A stretch of DNA of 64,000 nucleotides from Spirochaetaceae bacterium (GCA_007693945.1 RECP01000056.1:35991-99990); one strand, 5' to 3'; counted from the stretch's first letter, positions 43,893-53,475 are shown. Translations and numbers: made by a program. The notes: generated by a model from the letters alone, not told the origin.

Positions 43893-45194
43893 TCAGGCTA
43901 CCGTCACACGGTTGCGACCACGTTCCTTGGCTTCGTACAGCGCACGGTCGGCAGCCTCGATCAGATCACCCACCGTTCGGTACTCGGGATACGAACCGAT
44001 ACCGCAGCTGAGCGAGACGTAGAACTCCTTGCCCTGAAACTGCTGACGGATCTGCGAGAAGCTGTCCCGAATCTCGTTCATGATCTTCTCGGCCTGTTGC
44101 AGCCCCGTATCGAACAGGGCCACACCGAATTCCTCTCCGCCGTAACGCCCGACAACGTCAGTCTTGCGCAGGCGGTCATGCAACAGGCGCGCCAGGCTTT
44201 TGAGCACACGATCGCCGGTCAGATGGCCGTAGGTATCGTTGACCGATTTGAAGTGGTCAATGTCGATCATGCAAAAACAGAGACTGTTGCCGATCCGTTC
44301 TGCGCGCTTGAGCTCGGCGCCAAGTTTCTCGCGCAGATTGGAGTGGTTCAGCAACCCGGTAAGCGAGTCGCGCTCCATGAAGAAGCGCATATGTCGCGTG
44401 CGGGCCGCACGCAGCCGCAGTAGCGCATTGAGGTAGCGAGGAACCACCGGCTTGCTGACAAAGTCGTCGCCGCCATAGCCGATCGCCTCCAGCCGCTTCT
44501 CGATGTCTTTCTCGCTCGAGACAAAGATGATCGGCACGCCAATGAAAGTCTCCTGCTGACGGATCAGGCGGGTCAGCTCTATCCCGTTCCAGCCGGCCAT
44601 GTGCATATCGATCAGGATCAACTCCGGCTTGGCTTCGATCAGAACCGGAAAGAGATGGCGTGGATCGGAGACTACCGAGGTTATCATATCGTCGGATTGC
44701 AGTATGTGGGCGTAGTTGGACACCTCGTCCGGGTTGTCGTTCACCACCAGCACATGGTAGGGCTCACGATCCTGCGAGCCCATCAGACTGTCGATCTTGT
44801 CAATCAACCGCGCGATCTCCAGCGGCCGCAGCAGGAAGGCATCCCCGCCGCTGCGCACCGAGATCAAGCGCAGTTCAAAGCTGTCACTGGACGAAATGTA
44901 AATCAGAAACACCGATTCCGGTCTGGAATCCTTCAGGTCGCGCATGGCCGTGGCGTACTTGGAATCACGTTCCAGCGCTTCAGCCTCCAGAATAACAACC
45001 GCTGTCCGCGTGGTGTCGACCACCGAGGGTAGATCGCTCCAGTGAGCAGCGATGCGCGTGGTGAAGCCGAAGAACCCGAGCTGATCGCTGAGATCGGCGG
45101 CCGCCGCGGGATCGGCAATTGCTATGCAGACCAGCCGTTGCCCGCTGTCGGTGAGAGCGGACCCGGTGTCCGCCGCGGCTCGCTTGTGATTCAT
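43893..45194 (-). CDS. Diguanylate cyclase with two receiver domains
   Basis: The 433 residues contain a degenerate receiver domain (about 20-138, no phospho-acceptor Asp at the expected strand end), a second receiver (about 147-265, Asp 196 in LILIDMHMAGWNG) and a GGDEF domain (275-433) with active-site GGEEF at 352-356 and an inhibitory I-site RKTD at 343-346. It should make cyclic di-GMP in response to phosphorylation by an unlinked histidine kinase. ATG 45194 is preferred; the frame is open to 45314 within nth. Confidence 0.92.
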   Translation of the reverse strand: MNHKRAAADTGSALTDSGQRLVCIAIADPAAAADLSDQLGFFGFTTRIAAHWSDLPSVVDTTRTAVVILEAEALERDSKYATAMRDLKDSRPESVFLIYISSSDSFELRLISVRSGGDAFLLRPLEIARLIDKIDSLMGSQDREPYHVLVVNDNPDEVSNYAHILQSDDMITSVVSDPRHLFPVLIEAKPELILIDMHMAGWNGIELTRLIRQQETFIGVPIIFVSSEKDIEKRLEAIGYGGDDFVSKPVVPRYLNALLRLRAARTRHMRFFMERDSLTGLLNHSNLREKLGAELKRAERIGNSLCFCMIDIDHFKSVNDTYGHLTGDRVLKSLARLLHDRLRKTDVVGRYGGEEFGVALFDTGLQQAEKIMNEIRDSFSQIRQQFQGKEFYVSLSCGIGSYPEYRTVGDLIEAADRALYEAKERGRNRVTVA

Positions 45195-45228
45195 ATGCTC
45201 CGTATAGTAGGCCAAAACGCCGAAGGGT

Positions 45229-45894
45229 TCAACAACAATCCGAGCACCCGACCGACTCGGGATACGGACACAGTATCCGGATCTCGCACCGTTGGCATTC
45301 CGGACGCCGGGCAAGACAACGATAACGCCCGTGATAGTTGACGCGCATCGAAAACGAGTAGTGGCTCGCGGGAGGCAGCAGCTCGGCTACCTGCTTTTCG
45401 ATTCGCTGCGGGGCCGTAGCGTCGGTCAGCGCCAGCCTGCGGCTGACACGGGCGAAGTGGGTGTCGACGATGATTGCCGGCTTCCCGAACAGTGCTCCGC
45501 GGACTACGTTGGCGGTCTTTCGTCCCACCCCGGGAAGCGAGAGCAGATCCGACATGGCGTGCGGAACGCGACCGTCAAAACGCTCACATAACTGCCCGGC
45601 GGCGGCCCGGATATTGCGCGCCTTGGCTCGAAAAAAGCCGGTGCTGTGGATACAGTGTTCCACGGCGCGCTGCTGCGCCCGGGCGAGATCGCGCGGGGTG
45701 GGAAATTCCCGGAACAACTGTCCGGTGACGCTGTTCACCTGGGCGTCGGTCGTCTGGGCCGAGAGGATTACCGCTATCAGCAACTGGTACGGATTGTCGT
45801 GGTGCAGCAACGGGCGCACATCGGGATAGGTGCGTTCGAGGATCCGCAGCACCGCGCGTGCGCGCCGGCGGTCATCCGGGTCGCGTTCGGCCAT
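45229..45894 (-). CDS. nth: Endonuclease III
   Basis: A base-excision DNA glycosylase/AP lyase that removes oxidised pyrimidines. The 221 residues show the helix-hairpin-helix LPGVGRKTANVV with the catalytic Lys, the catalytic Asp in VDTHFARVSRRL, and a 4Fe-4S site CLARRPECQRCEIRILC (C-x6-C-x2-C-x5-C). ATG 45894 (MAERDPDD) lies inside the 3' end of yidD, so the genes overlap by 23 bases. Confidence 0.94.
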   Translation of the reverse strand: MAERDPDDRRRARAVLRILERTYPDVRPLLHHDNPYQLLIAVILSAQTTDAQVNSVTGQLFREFPTPRDLARAQQRAVEHCIHSTGFFRAKARNIRAAAGQLCERFDGRVPHAMSDLLSLPGVGRKTANVVRGALFGKPAIIVDTHFARVSRRLALTDATAPQRIEKQVAELLPPASHYSFSMRVNYHGRYRCLARRPECQRCEIRILCPYPESVGCSDCC

Positions 45895-46216
45895 GGCGGC
45901 GGAACCTTCGGTAGCCGGAGCGTAGCTCACTCCAGCTGAAGCGCACCGGAACGGGATCGCTTCCGCCGCGGAACAGCGACGAGCAGCGCAACACCCGCGC
46001 CAGCGCCAGAAGCACACCCTTGAACAAACCGTGATGCAGGATGGCGTTGTGAGCGTAGTGCGAACACGTCGGGGTGTAGATGCACGACTGCGGCAGCCAC
46101 GGTGAGATCATCTGACGGTAGAGCCAGATCGGAAGCACGAATACCCGCCGCACTACCCGCAGGACCGGCGGCGTTCCGCGCGCGCGCCCGCCGGGCTCTT
46201 TCCGGACGGAGTTCAC
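45872..46216 (-). CDS. yidD: Membrane protein insertion efficiency factor YidD
   Basis: A 114-residue YidD: LYRQMISPWLPQSCIYTPTC (family YQxxISPxxPxxCRYxPTCS), SHYAHNAILHHGLFKG and FRGGSDPVP. YidD assists YidC-dependent membrane insertion and normally lies near rpmH-rnpA-yidC; here it sits between cdd and nth instead. I chose GTG 46216, which overlaps the cdd stop (GTGA), rather than the ORF's upstream limit at 46345. Confidence 0.88.
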   Translation of the reverse strand: MNSVRKEPGGRARGTPPVLRVVRRVFVLPIWLYRQMISPWLPQSCIYTPTCSHYAHNAILHHGLFKGVLLALARVLRCSSLFRGGSDPVPVRFSWSELRSGYRRFRRHGRTRPG

Positions 46217-46608
46217 ACCAGTACGAACGGCTGCGGCAGCAGCTCGCGCAAGAGCAGCGTGCGCCGCACACCCTCGGCATCTGCCAGGTGGATCGGAGTG
46301 TCGGCGGCACAGAACTCGGTGAGAACCTGCAGGCAGATTGCGCACGGCACCGAGGGCGGCTCGGCGCCGGTCAACACAACGACGTACTCGACCGGCGATC
46401 TTCCGCGGCGCGACACCATATGAACGATCGCCGAGCGCTCGGCACAGATCGTGCCGCCGTAACTGGCGTTCTCGACGTTACAGCCTACGTAGAACGTATC
46501 GTCGTCAACGACCTTGATCGCCGCACCAACCGTGAACCCGGAGTACGGCGCGTAGGCGTTGTCACGCGCGCGTGCGGCGGCTGAAACCGCCTGTTCGAGA
46601 GTAACCAC
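46213..46608 (-). CDS. cdd: Cytidine deaminase
   Basis: The 131-residue, homotetrameric-type enzyme deaminates cytidine and deoxycytidine for pyrimidine salvage. NAYAPYSGFTVGAA, the zinc-binding GTICAERSAI (CAE with catalytic Glu) and PCAICLQVL (PCxxC) are all present. It lies 3 bases after yjbQ and overlaps yidD by 4 bases in the same operon. Confidence 0.94.
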   Translation of the reverse strand: MVTLEQAVSAAARARDNAYAPYSGFTVGAAIKVVDDDTFYVGCNVENASYGGTICAERSAIVHMVSRRGRSPVEYVVVLTGAEPPSVPCAICLQVLTEFCAADTPIHLADAEGVRRTLLLRELLPQPFVLV

Positions 46609-46611
46609 GTC

Positions 46612-47034
46612 TTACACTCCTATCATTGTTATGAAGATCTCGCGTCCCCCGGCACGGTCTCGATGCTCACAGAGATAGATTCCCTGCCACGTCCCGAGCA
46701 CCAGGCGCCCGTCCGAAACCGGAACGGTGACGCCGGCTCCCAGCAGCGAAGCCTTGACGTGCGCCGGCATGTCATCGGGCCCCTCGATGGTGTGCACGTA
46801 GTACGGTTCGTTTTCGGGCACCAGGTGCGAGAATACCGCTTCCATGTCGGTACGTACGTCCGGGTCGGCATTCTCATTGAGCGTCAATCCGGCCGACGTA
46901 TGCAGAATCTGGATGTGAGCGATACCGCGGTCGATCTGCCACGCTGAGGGGATTGCGTCCTCGATCTCGCGCGTAATGAGATGGAAACCGCGCGGTCGCG
47001 GTCTGAGACGAATCCGCGCTTGCTCAACTTTCAC
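46612..47034 (-). CDS. yjbQ: YjbQ/UPF0047 family protein (secondary thiamine-phosphate synthase-like)
   Basis: The 140 residues match the YjbQ family: ILHTSAGLTLNENADPDVR, FSHLVPENEPYYVHTIEGPDDMPAHVKASLLG and LGTWQGIYLCEHRD. YjbQ has weak thiamine-phosphate synthase activity in vitro, and its true role is unclear. It overlaps the amylosucrase gene by 4 bases and precedes cdd by 3. Confidence 0.93.
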   Translation of the reverse strand: MKVEQARIRLRPRPRGFHLITREIEDAIPSAWQIDRGIAHIQILHTSAGLTLNENADPDVRTDMEAVFSHLVPENEPYYVHTIEGPDDMPAHVKASLLGAGVTVPVSDGRLVLGTWQGIYLCEHRDRAGGREIFITMIGV

Positions 47035-49037
47035 CGTGTGTGCTCCCTGGTCTGCGTCGTGACGGCCTGCGTCGTCTGAGACGGTGCGGACTCACCGAAC
47101 ACCGAGTGTCGCAGCCAGAGAAACGCATACGGGCGCAAGACCACGTACTCGCCCTCTATCTGCGCCGGCCGGCCGCTGAGCACGTCCGCCGCGGATGGGT
47201 CGATACCGCTCTCCTCCAGGACGTCAAACGACACAATCTGGGTAACATCCGAAACATTGGCCAGCACGAGGGTCCGGTAGTCGGCGCAATAGCGAAGATA
47301 GGCAACCACGTGCTCGTTGGCCGGATCCATCATCTGCGCGGGAAAGTCCGCGGCAAATTCAGGCAGCTCTTTACGCCGCGCGATCAGCTGCTTCATCCTG
47401 GCGAAAACCCGCCCCTCGACCGTGACACAATCCTGCGATCGTGCCATCTTGTTCCAGTCTATTCGCGGCCGGTGCATCCAGCGGTTGTCTTCGCGCTTGT
47501 CCGGTTCATCGAGGTAACTGTAGTCGTTCAGGTAACCGACCTCGTCACCGTAGTAGATGATCGGGATACCGCCAATCGAGCAGACGATGGCGTACAGCAT
47601 GATCAGACAGTCGATAGCGGTTTCGATGCCGTGTCTGTCGCCACGTTCGATGGCCGACTCCAGGCCGAGCAGGCTGGCGGCACTGCCGCTGATACGGGCG
47701 TCACCAGTACGCAGATTGACCATGAACGGCGAGCCGGTTGCGGTTGAACCCGGATAACGTCCCGTGAAGTAGTCCACGATGAAGCGTCGATGCAGAAAAG
47801 GGTCAAGCCCGCAGGCGCGGATGTCTTGATCGGCATAACCGAGTCCGATGTCATCGTGACAGCGAATGTAGGTGAACCAGGTCGCGTTACGGGGGATCTC
47901 GGGCATACTCTCCAGCCCGCGGCGCAGAAGCCGCGTCGACCGCGTGGCGATACAGTCCCACAGCAACACCATCAGGGACACGTGGTACGCCATCTCGCAC
48001 TCCCGGCCGGCGTAGTCATCGGTGCCGAAGTAGCGCACGATCTCCGCCGGCTGAACCACCGCCTCAGCCATCAGGGCCACCGCCGGGGCCACTATCGACG
48101 CACAGACACGGAACAGGCGCAGGATGGTATGCGCTTCATCGAGGTTCTGTCCGGTTGTTCCAATTTTCTTCCACAGGTAGGGAACCGCATCCAGTCGCAA
48201 TACGTCCGCGCCGCAGTTGGAGAGGTAGAGCATCACGTCGAGCATCTCGAGGAAGACATCCGGATTGGTGTAATTGAGATCCCACTGGTATTCGTGGAAC
48301 ACCGTCATCACCCAGCGCTCGACTTCCGGCAGCCAGGTGAAGTTGCCCGGCGCGCTTTGAGGGAATACCTCGGGCATAGACGCTTCAAACTGATCCGGGA
48401 TGGATCGATCCTCGTACATGTAGTAGTAATCCTGGTATCGCTGATCACCCGCTGCCGCGCGCTGCGCCCACTGGTGCTGATCCGAGGTGTGGTTGACCAC
48501 CAGGTCGAGCTGAACAAGGATACCGTCGTCGTGGAACGCCTCGATCAGCGCCACCAGTTCGTCCATGCTGCCGATACGCGGATCGACCGCGCGATAGTCA
48601 CGTACCGCGTAACCGCCGTCGTTGGCGCCCGCGGGACAATCGAGTAGCGGCATCAGGTGCACCAGGTTGACGCCGAGGTCCCGGAAATGCCCGATCCGCC
48701 GCCGCAATCCCGCCAGATTGCCGGCGAAGCGGTCCACGTAGAGCATCGTTGACACCAGTTGGTTACTGAGGTACCACTTCGGGTTGCGCTCTCGAACACG
48801 GTCGACTTCCCGAGCGCGCCGCGGGCGAGCGCGGTACTGCGTGTAGAGCAGATCAACAAGACGCCGCGTCCACTCTTCAAGATGTGAACGCCCCCCGTAG
48901 AGCGAATAGGATAGCCGGGCGATATCGCGAAAATGAAACGCCAACCGCATGAAGAACTCGCGGTCAGACGAGAGCTCACTGCCCCGGTAGGTATCAAGCA
49001 GTGTAGCCAGCAGATGAGCAGCCTGTTTGGAATCCAT
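47031..49037 (-). CDS. Amylosucrase-like glycoside hydrolase (GH13)
   Basis: The 668 residues carry a helical N-terminal domain and a GH13 barrel: LVHLMPLLDCPAGANDGGYAV, VQLDLVVNHTSDQHQW, nucleophile Asp in VLRLDAVPYLWK, acid/base Glu in ALMAEAVV and the third acid in RCHDDIGLG. The overall pattern and the extra B' region fit amylosucrase, which builds alpha-1,4-glucan from sucrose and releases fructose; sucrose hydrolase is an alternative. No signal peptide, so cytoplasmic. It heads the operon amylosucrase-yjbQ-cdd-yidD-nth. Confidence 0.88.
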   Translation of the reverse strand: MDSKQAAHLLATLLDTYRGSELSSDREFFMRLAFHFRDIARLSYSLYGGRSHLEEWTRRLVDLLYTQYRARPRRAREVDRVRERNPKWYLSNQLVSTMLYVDRFAGNLAGLRRRIGHFRDLGVNLVHLMPLLDCPAGANDGGYAVRDYRAVDPRIGSMDELVALIEAFHDDGILVQLDLVVNHTSDQHQWAQRAAAGDQRYQDYYYMYEDRSIPDQFEASMPEVFPQSAPGNFTWLPEVERWVMTVFHEYQWDLNYTNPDVFLEMLDVMLYLSNCGADVLRLDAVPYLWKKIGTTGQNLDEAHTILRLFRVCASIVAPAVALMAEAVVQPAEIVRYFGTDDYAGRECEMAYHVSLMVLLWDCIATRSTRLLRRGLESMPEIPRNATWFTYIRCHDDIGLGYADQDIRACGLDPFLHRRFIVDYFTGRYPGSTATGSPFMVNLRTGDARISGSAASLLGLESAIERGDRHGIETAIDCLIMLYAIVCSIGGIPIIYYGDEVGYLNDYSYLDEPDKREDNRWMHRPRIDWNKMARSQDCVTVEGRVFARMKQLIARRKELPEFAADFPAQMMDPANEHVVAYLRYCADYRTLVLANVSDVTQIVSFDVLEESGIDPSAADVLSGRPAQIEGEYVVLRPYAFLWLRHSVFGESAPSQTTQAVTTQTREHTR

Positions 49038-49173
49038 CGAGTCGTCAACCTGTTCTCGCTATCTCGCGCGCCATTGTAGTCGATTGCCGACGGTCCAGCA
49101 ACATGCACGCACGCACGGGCTCAACGACGGAACCCGGGCCGCTGTCGCGGGGCACCGACATCCAGACGCCGAA

Positions 49174-49914
49174 TCAGCGTGCAACGCGGGCGCGGGGTGA
49201 AAAAAAGAGCGTCTCCAGCCGACCGAAGAGCCAGTCCAGCGACAGCGCCAACACCGCGGCGGCCGCAGCGCCGGAGACCACAAACGCGATGTTGTCGCGC
49301 ACCAACCCGGCAACTATCACCACTCCCAGCCCGCCGGCTCCCACAACGGCGCCGATCGTGGCGGTACCGACGTTGATGATCACCGAGGTTCGCACCCCGG
49401 CGGCAATCACGCGCGCCGATAACGGCAGTTCCGAGAAGAACAGGATCTGCAGCGGGGTCATGCCGATGCCGCGCGAAGCGTCGGTCAATTCACGCGGAAT
49501 CGCCTCCATTCCCGCGATAGTGTTGTTCAGAATCGGAAGCACACTGTAGACAACCAGCGCGATAATCGTCGGCCGGAATCCGAACCCGACCGCCGGAACC
49601 GCCAGCGCCAGGACCGCAACCGGTGGAAAGGTCTGGGCCAGCGAGCTCAGGCCCTGTACCACGGTGAGGAAATCACGTCCCGGCGGCCGTGTCACACATA
49701 CACCGAGGCTAACTCCCAGCGCCGTAGCGATGGCGCTTGACACCAGCACCATCACGACGTGCTCGCGAAACAGGTCGATCAGCGGGATACGAGTGTACAT
49801 GACCTCACGAACAGCGGGGAAAAGCTGCCGTAATACGACCTCCAGAAGGTCGGCATTCAGCAGAACGACCAGCGCCAGACCAAACAGCAGCGGCGGGACG
49901 ATATGCCGTTTCAC
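49174..49914 (-). CDS. ABC transporter permease, glycine betaine/OpuC type (YehW-like)
   Basis: The 246-residue permease has about six membrane segments and the binding-protein-dependent EAA-type loop GMEAIPRELTDASRGIGMTP. Start GTG 49914 overlaps the ATPase stop (GTGA). It is the last gene of a four-gene transporter operon whose order, binding protein-long permease-ATPase-short permease, equals osmF-yehY-yehX-yehW of E. coli, a low-affinity betaine system. Confidence 0.88.
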   Translation of the reverse strand: MKRHIVPPLLFGLALVVLLNADLLEVVLRQLFPAVREVMYTRIPLIDLFREHVVMVLVSSAIATALGVSLGVCVTRPPGRDFLTVVQGLSSLAQTFPPVAVLALAVPAVGFGFRPTIIALVVYSVLPILNNTIAGMEAIPRELTDASRGIGMTPLQILFFSELPLSARVIAAGVRTSVIINVGTATIGAVVGAGGLGVVIVAGLVRDNIAFVVSGAAAAAVLALSLDWLFGRLETLFFSPRARVAR

Positions 49915-51026
49915 AGTACCGCCTGGTTGAGCTCTTCGATATCGGGCAGCCGCACCTCGCCGATGATGCAGTTGCGCTCGTCGAGTACCGGAACGGCGCG
50001 CATACCCTGTCCGAGCAGCCGCGACAACGCCTCCTTCATGCTCGACATCGGCGCCACGCCGACATCTTCCGGTTTGAGACTGATCATCCGGAAGGACGCA
50101 CGGGCCCCGGCGGAGAGAGCCGCCGCGCCGCTCTGCGCGGTGATACGCTGCAGCACGCCGACCAGCACGCCCGCGGGGCCGTTCACCCACACCACCGGCT
50201 CCTCATCGTGCTCCCCGTTGGAGTACGCTGCGACGTCCTGCTGCGAGATCTGTCGTGCCTGGCGGATGTAGTCGCGCACCGCAAAACACGACAACCGCTT
50301 CAACGCCCGGTCTTTCCCCACGAAATCACGCACAAACTGATCACGCGGCCGGGCCAGGATCTGTTCCGGGGTTGCGTGCTGCACAATCCGGCCGTCCTTG
50401 ATCAGTATAACGGTGTCGGCGATGCGGATCGCCTCATCGAGATCGTGCGTCACGAACATCACGGTCTTCTTGAGAGCACGCTGCAGACGGAGGAATTCGG
50501 TCTGCAGTACTTCGCGGTTAAGCGGGTCCACGGCGCCGAATGGTTCATCCATCAACAGAATCGGAGGATCGGCCGCCAGGGCACGCGCAACACCGATGCG
50601 CTGAGCCTCGCCGCCCGAGAGTTCATGGGGGTACTTGAGCCGGTACTGAGCCGGATCGAGACCGATCAGATCAAGCAACTCGTCGGCGCGTTTGTACCGT
50701 GTCCGCCGATCGACACCGTTGAGCCGCGGCACAATCGCGATATTGTCGCGCACACTTAGATGGGGCAGCAGACCCACGCTCTGGATCACGTAGCCGATAC
50801 TGCGCCGCAGTTGCTCAACGGGAAGCGACGCAACGTCACGACCGTCGATCGTTATGACTCCCGACGACGCATTCAGCATGCGGTTGACCATCTTGAGCGT
50901 GGTCGTCTTGCCGCAGCCCGACGGGCCGATCAGAACGCACACCTCCCCGGCCTCGACGCGCAACGATATCGAGTCGACAGCCACGGTATCTCCGTAGCGC
51001 TTGCTTACACCCGTGAACTCAATCAT
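49911..51026 (-). CDS. ABC transporter ATP-binding protein with CBS domains (OpuCA/YehX-like)
   Basis: The 371 residues start with an ABC ATPase: Walker A GPSGCGKTTTLKMVN, signature LSGGEAQRIGVARAL, Walker B ILLMDEPFGAVDPLNRE and switch His in FVTHDLDEA. The C-terminal 130 residues form a CBS pair, which senses ionic strength in osmoregulatory transporters such as OpuA and OpuC. It overlaps both flanking permease genes by 4 bases. Confidence 0.93.
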   Translation of the reverse strand: MIEFTGVSKRYGDTVAVDSISLRVEAGEVCVLIGPSGCGKTTTLKMVNRMLNASSGVITIDGRDVASLPVEQLRRSIGYVIQSVGLLPHLSVRDNIAIVPRLNGVDRRTRYKRADELLDLIGLDPAQYRLKYPHELSGGEAQRIGVARALAADPPILLMDEPFGAVDPLNREVLQTEFLRLQRALKKTVMFVTHDLDEAIRIADTVILIKDGRIVQHATPEQILARPRDQFVRDFVGKDRALKRLSCFAVRDYIRQARQISQQDVAAYSNGEHDEEPVVWVNGPAGVLVGVLQRITAQSGAAALSAGARASFRMISLKPEDVGVAPMSSMKEALSRLLGQGMRAVPVLDERNCIIGEVRLPDIEELNQAVL

Positions 51027-52198
51027 GGTGGGTCCTTCCTCAGTCCGGCCGGGGTGACCAGCGCGATCAGAACCGCCAGGCCGCGGTCAACCAGCACCGC
51101 CAGCACGATGATCGGTATCACACCCATAACGATAAGGTCAGGCGCTGCCTGCCCCAGCCCCTGGAACACGAACACACCGAGCCCACCGGCCCCGATGAGC
51201 GCAGCCACCGTGGTGTTACCGATTGCCTGAACAACCGACGTACGAATCCCGCTCAGAATGATCGGGATCGACAGCGGCGCCTCAACCAGACGCAGCAGCT
51301 GGTATCGGTTCATACCCATCCCGCTGCCGGCTTCGATGACGGCATCGGGGATCACCGAGAGACTGGTGTAGGTGTTGCGCACAATCGGCAACAGAGCGTA
51401 GAGGGTCAGCGCTATCAGCGCCGGTGCGGTTCCGATGCCCTGTACCCCCATGGCGCGCAGCAGAGGGAATTGGCGCGACAGTAGCGCCAGCGGTGCAATC
51501 ATAAGCCCGAACAGCGCCAGGCTCGGAACCGTCTGGATGGTATTAACCGCGGCAAACACCGGTCGCTCGAACGCCCGCCGCTTCCATGCCAGCAGCCCAA
51601 GCGGAACGCCGGCGGTCACGGCGGCCAGCACGGCGCCAGCGGCCAGCCGCAGGTGGGTCACCAACTCCTGGCTGAACCGGTCCGCCCGATTGACGTATTC
51701 CTGCACCATGGCAAACGAGTCCAGCCCCCCGGTGGCGAGGGCCAGGATCACTATTGTCGGCGGAAGAGCGCGAATCGCGCCTTTGAGCAGCGGGCTGTAG
51801 CGCGCGGTGCGCAGGGATCCCTCAACAATCAGAAAGGTCGCCAGCACCAGCACCCAGAATCCGGAGACCGGACCCACGCGGCCGAAAGGCGTCTGATCAG
51901 TTACCAGAATCAGCCCGGCACGCAGCGCAGCCGGCAGCGTTGCGGCAAACAGCGCAATTCCAACCGCTACCTTGCCGGCGCGCACTCGCGGTCCTTCGCC
52001 CGATAGTCCCAGCAACAGCGCGGTCAGCACGATCGCGGCCAGCAGCCACGGCTCCCACGTTAGTCCTATCGACCAGAGATGAAATGCTTCTCCTTCCGCC
52101 ACACGATTTGGTTTGAATTCAATAAACGGCAGCAGGAGGGCCACGCCCCCCACCAGAGCTCCGAGAAGCGTGACGCGTTCACAGTGAGGTTTCCACAA
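51023..52198 (-). CDS. ABC transporter permease, long form (YehY-like)
   Basis: The 391-residue permease has an extra N-terminal set of hydrophobic helices before the conserved permease core (TIQTVPSLALFGLM and the EAA loop SVIPDAVIEAGSGMGMNR). The extended N-terminus and position match YehY. TTG 52198 (LWKPHCERVTLL) follows GGCGGAGGG; the frame is open to 52312 inside the binding-protein gene. It overlaps the ATPase gene by 4 bases. Confidence 0.85.
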   Translation of the reverse strand: MWKPHCERVTLLGALVGGVALLLPFIEFKPNRVAEGEAFHLWSIGLTWEPWLLAAIVLTALLLGLSGEGPRVRAGKVAVGIALFAATLPAALRAGLILVTDQTPFGRVGPVSGFWVLVLATFLIVEGSLRTARYSPLLKGAIRALPPTIVILALATGGLDSFAMVQEYVNRADRFSQELVTHLRLAAGAVLAAVTAGVPLGLLAWKRRAFERPVFAAVNTIQTVPSLALFGLMIAPLALLSRQFPLLRAMGVQGIGTAPALIALTLYALLPIVRNTYTSLSVIPDAVIEAGSGMGMNRYQLLRLVEAPLSIPIILSGIRTSVVQAIGNTTVAALIGAGGLGVFVFQGLGQAAPDLIVMGVIPIIVLAVLVDRGLAVLIALVTPAGLRKDPP

Positions 52199-52244
52199 GA
52201 CGGGCCAACCCTCCGCCGTCCGCCGGTCTGGACGGGCCTCGGTT

Positions 52245-53201
52245 CTACGGCTGCAGAAAGCCGAGTTCTTCCAGCCACTCCCGCGCGACCACGGCGGCGT
52301 TCTGGCCCTCAACCGCGATTCTGGCGTTGAGCGTCTGCAACGTCTGCATATTCAGCGCCGCAAACACCGGTTCGAGCAGCGTCTCGATCTCCGGATAGTG
52401 CTGCAGTACCGCGCGACGCACTATTGGCGCCGGTTCGTAGACCGGCATCACACCCAGCGAGTCTTCCATCACGCGCAGACCAAGCGCCGCAACCGGCCCA
52501 TCGGTTCCGTAGGCCATGGCGGCGTTCACGCCGTCGGTCTGCCGCGCCGCAGCCTGGATTGTGGTAGCGGTGTTGCCGGTCGAGAAGGTGAGCATCTGAT
52601 CATCGGCAACGCTGAAGTCGTAGGTGCGCTCGAACGCCGGCAGGACATCATCGCGGCTGACGAACTCCTCGGATGCAGCGATCTTGAATTGACCCCCATC
52701 CCGGATGTAGTTGGCCAGGTCTTCCAGAGTACGCAGGTTGTTGGGTTCGGCAATGTCGTTACGCACAGCGATGGCCCAGGTGTTGTTGGCCGGGGCGCGG
52801 GTCAGCCATACGATGTCGTTAGCCTCCAGGTCAAGCCGGGCCACGGTTTCGTACGCCGCCTGGGGATCTTTCCATACCGTGTCGTCACCATGTTCGAAGA
52901 AAAACGCACCGTTGCCGGTATACTCGGGATAGATGTCGATCTCGTCGCTGGTAATTGCGCGCCGGATCACGTCGGTCGGACCGAACTCGGTGTTGTCGAC
53001 CACCTCGAAGCCGTCGGCACGCAAAACATGCACAATCATGTTCCCCAGCAGCGCTCCCTCAGTGTCGATCTTGGACGCAACCACCACCGGTCCCTTGGTA
53101 GCCTCCGGCTGGTCCGCCTCAGGGCTTCCCGCCGCCATCAGTGGGGATCCCAGTACGATAATCGCCGCAGCGACGATAGTCCATCGGTACACGTGTCTCA
53201 T
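52245..53201 (-). CDS. Glycine betaine/choline-type substrate-binding protein (OsmF/OpuCC-like)
   Basis: The 318 residues begin with a signal peptide ending in SPLMAAGSPEAD; a Gly-Ser-Pro-Glu-Ala start of the mature protein is common in spirochaete binding proteins. The mature part fits the OpuAC fold: VVVASKIDTEGALLGNMI, EIDIYPEYTGNG and DGVNAAMAYGTDG. It would capture a compatible solute in the periplasm for the downstream ABC genes. It is first in the operon, 46 bases before the long permease. Confidence 0.9.
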   Translation of the reverse strand: MRHVYRWTIVAAAIIVLGSPLMAAGSPEADQPEATKGPVVVASKIDTEGALLGNMIVHVLRADGFEVVDNTEFGPTDVIRRAITSDEIDIYPEYTGNGAFFFEHGDDTVWKDPQAAYETVARLDLEANDIVWLTRAPANNTWAIAVRNDIAEPNNLRTLEDLANYIRDGGQFKIAASEEFVSRDDVLPAFERTYDFSVADDQMLTFSTGNTATTIQAAARQTDGVNAAMAYGTDGPVAALGLRVMEDSLGVMPVYEPAPIVRRAVLQHYPEIETLLEPVFAALNMQTLQTLNARIAVEGQNAAVVAREWLEELGFLQP

Positions 53202-53369
53202 ACAAAACTCCTTCCCTCGTTACGCCCCGTAACCGCAAGGACGATCGGAGTTGTTTCTAAACATAGGGAAGCGCAAATCGATAGTCAACCGCCGCCGCTT
53301 TCGCGGTTCGCATTTTTACCGTCTAGCGCCACGGGCGCCGCGGGGCTGTCTGTCTGCGACAGCGAAGCC

Positions 53370-53475
53370 AGGCGCCGCGCCCGGAAGTGCCCCTCGGCGC
53401 GTCTCCGCAGCCATGCTATGCCAACCGACTCCGTGCGGCCAAAATGTGAACTCCTGCCGGAGCCGCTATCTGATT
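53370..53475 (+). repeat. Dispersed repeat, copy B
   Basis: This segment matches copy A near 36.5 kb. Its two 12-base blocks GCGCCGCGCCCG and GTCTCCGCAGCC are identical and equally spaced; TATGCCAACCGACTCCGTGC continues into GGCCAAAAT, then GCCGCTATCTG. A deletion of about 40 bases relative to copy A separates the blocks, and the long inverted arm of copy A is missing. It fills most of the 310-base gap between the osmF-like and DMT transporter genes. Confidence 0.7.
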
